Shown here: positions 15,640 through 16,769 of the stretch, in pieces
How the letters are laid out: every line of letters begins with the position of its first letter
How positions within the stretch are numbered: position 1 is the first letter of the stretch
NCBI GenBank assembly: GCA_025462785.1
Contig: JAOAPG010000246.1
Coordinates: forward strand, 1 to 16,769
Direction of reading: 5' to 3'
Origin: Acidobacteriaceae bacterium
GTDB lineage: Bacteria; Acidobacteriota; Terriglobia; Terriglobales; Acidobacteriaceae
Length of the DNA stretch: 16,769 nucleotides
Made by a program: the position numbers and the translations under genes
The notes under the pieces: generated by a model
Told to the model about the DNA's origin: nothing
Seen by the model: only the letters and a program-made list of their open reading frames with translations
Database searches by the model: none

Positions 15640-15723
15640 GCTGGAGTTTTTTAAACTGGCGAGATGTTGATTCGTGTTTTGCCGTAAATTCTCAAACTGG
15701 CATCCAATACAAGACTACGCATT

Positions 15724-15730
15724 AAGGAGG
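15724..15730 (+). promoter_or_regulatory. Ribosome binding site that fixes a GTG start at 15737
   Basis: AAGGAGG lies 6 nt before the GTG at 15737, the best Shine-Dalgarno match in the window. It argues against the longer reading from the ATG at 15674, which lacks any such site. Confidence 0.65.
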
Positions 15731-15736
15731 ATACCA

Positions 15737-16042
15737 GTGCGGAACAATCTAGAAGCTAAGGGCAGACGAGCAGCCAACGAAGCGGCTCCAGATGAGTTGG
15801 GCAATGATCCCGGGCAGGTTGGTCCTGACAGTGCCGGGCAATCGGGAGATCCTCAGCGACTCTCGCCAATAGCGGATGCCACGGACGAGAGCGTGGAAGA
15901 ACTGGCCGATACGGACCAGGCGCTGGAGGCCGCAACCGTCGAAGGCGTGGAGGATGCAGCGGATCATCCGGAGAGGCCGGTTCATACTCATATCGAATAC
16001 GGTCGTCCCGACGATTTGCCGCCGGAGCGCGGATCTGAGTAG
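15737..16042 (+). CDS. Small acidic hydrophilic protein, function unknown
   Basis: Starting at GTG after AAGGAGG, the product is 101 residues with no hydrophobic segment or signal peptide, so it is predicted to be cytoplasmic. It is rich in Asp, Glu, Gly and Ala. The first 45 residues look disordered; the middle (ESVEELADTDQALEAATVEG at 51-70) could form a helix, and the end is DHPERPVHTHIEYGRPDDLPPE. Short acidic proteins with a similar DHPERPV-type end are known to me from Acidobacteria, without a function. It lies about 100 bp after the TolC-like gene on the same strand and converges on the gene ending at 16077. No clear terminator separates it from the pump operon, so it might be a distal member or have its own promoter. 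Confidence 0.66.
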   Translation: MRNNLEAKGRRAANEAAPDELGNDPGQVGPDSAGQSGDPQRLSPIADATDESVEELADTDQALEAATVEGVEDAADHPERPVHTHIEYGRPDDLPPERGSE

Positions 16043-16076
16043 GACGTTTCCCCAGCCGGCCGGAACAGCAAGCGTT

Positions 16077-16769
16077 CTATTGGGGTGGTGACTCTTCTCC
16101 GCCGACAACAATTTTCGTGTTGCTCTGAAACTTTTTGTAATTGCTGTAAGCCAAGTCGGACTCGAGGTTGTACTCCTTCAGCAGGGCGACTCGCGCGTCC
16201 AGTTTCAGGGCGACATGCTGCGGGAGCCAGACTTCGTTATTTACGCGGGTTTGTTCAAGGACGATACGAGATCCTTTATGGATACGCGCAAGGATCAAGC
16301 CTACTGAAACGGTATCGACACATTGAATGTCGAGCTTTTTCCATTGCGATTCTTCTTTATCGATCCACGCGCGAAAACGGAATTTCGGCAGAAATTTGGC
16401 CTCTTTGAGGTGAGGCACATAGCCGGGGCGCGGTTGGGCATCAATGACGTAAGTGGGGCGGCCATCTAACGCTTCGATCCCGACCAAATGGAAGTTGTAG
16501 GCATCGGCCACTTCGCGAACAAATTGCCGGCCTTGTTCATGTTCTTTTTCTTCCTTGTCTTCGCGCTTCCTGCGATTTTCTGGAGATTCGTTTTTTCGCT
16601 GGTCAATTAACTTCTGGATCTTTTGGTCCTCCTTGGAAGCGTCTTTGGCAGAGAGCGGCTTGTCGTCTTTGGAAACCAGGCGTTCGACTGGTTCGCCATA
16701 AAGCTGCATGATTTCGAAAGTTTTTATTTCGGTGGACTTCACTCGCCCTTGGCCGTCGAGTTTGTGCTC
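16077..16769 (-). CDS. 3' part of a gene for a probable exported protein of unknown function
   Basis: The frame is open to the window edge, so only the last 230 residues are seen and the true start lies beyond 16769. An internal GTG at 16742 is not a credible start, since coding sequence (EHKLDGQGR) precedes it. The visible part has a highly charged segment at about 40-85 (KEDQKIQKL and RRKREDKEEKEHEQGRQ), likely a helix. A beta-rich domain follows, with YNFHLVGIEALDGRPTYVID at 91-110, KFRFRAWIDKEESQWKKLDIQ at 129-149 and a strand-like ending. The repeated paired-strand pattern recalls LolA/outer-membrane lipoprotein sorting-type folds, and I recall similar proteins in Acidobacteria without a function. 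Cellular location is inferred, since any signal peptide is outside the window. Confidence 0.75.
   Translation of the reverse strand, partial: EHKLDGQGRVKSTEIKTFEIMQLYGEPVERLVSKDDKPLSAKDASKEDQKIQKLIDQRKNESPENRRKREDKEEKEHEQGRQFVREVADAYNFHLVGIEALDGRPTYVIDAQPRPGYVPHLKEAKFLPKFRFRAWIDKEESQWKKLDIQCVDTVSVGLILARIHKGSRIVLEQTRVNNEVWLPQHVALKLDARVALLKEYNLESDLAYSNYKKFQSNTKIVVGGEESPPQ

Noticed and set aside
15641..15660. AGTTT/AAACT hairpin after the TolC-like gene considered as a terminator
   Set aside because: Five A/T-rich pairs around a 3-nt loop give little stability, and the T-run is inside the stem and loop rather than after it.

Overview
The window reads as a stretch of chromosome from an Acidobacteriota genome, most likely Terriglobia (Koribacter/Terriglobus-like). 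The basis is family recognition from memory: several small secreted or membrane proteins here belong to families I know mainly from that phylum. The intergenic TTAGGC-type repeats and the CACAGAGG-type repeat are also of kinds I associate with it. No search was run. No rRNA, tRNA, CRISPR array, transposase or phage gene is visible.

Layout. Positions 1-248 hold a potentially structured, apparently non-coding stretch and then a likely promoter for argS (arginyl-tRNA synthetase, 249-2222, +), which starts at TTG. After a 297-bp gap comes a small secreted protein (2520-2948, +). It converges on two minus-strand genes: a 72-residue two-helix membrane protein with a His-rich loop (3080-3298) and leucyl aminopeptidase pepA (3416-4936). 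Copies of a TTAGGC-type repeat bracket the 72-residue gene, and one pair forms a long hairpin just after pepA. Divergent from pepA are an MHS-family proton symporter (5122-6504, +) and a large outer-membrane porin-like beta-barrel with an N-terminal coiled coil (6723-8606, +), closed by a strong intrinsic terminator (8622-8650). Two small exported proteins follow (8778-9131 and 9321-9716).

Next is a complete tripartite RND efflux operon on the + strand: periplasmic adaptor (9815-11071), inner-membrane permease (11074-14211) and TolC-like outer-membrane factor (14230-15639). These three would form one envelope-spanning pump. The permease keeps only part of the AcrB-type proton relay. A small acidic hydrophilic protein (15737-16042, +) follows, converging on the 3' part of a minus-strand gene for a probable exported protein that runs off the window end (16077-16769).

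Functionally the region is mostly envelope transport (symporter, porin, RND pump) beside two housekeeping enzymes. I see no defence system, biosynthetic cluster or clearly new multigene system. The points most worth a second look are the repeat-like in-frame segment inside argS, the TTAGGC-type repeats and hairpin, the atypical proton-relay residues of the RND permease, and a possible pseudoknotted RNA at 3-128.
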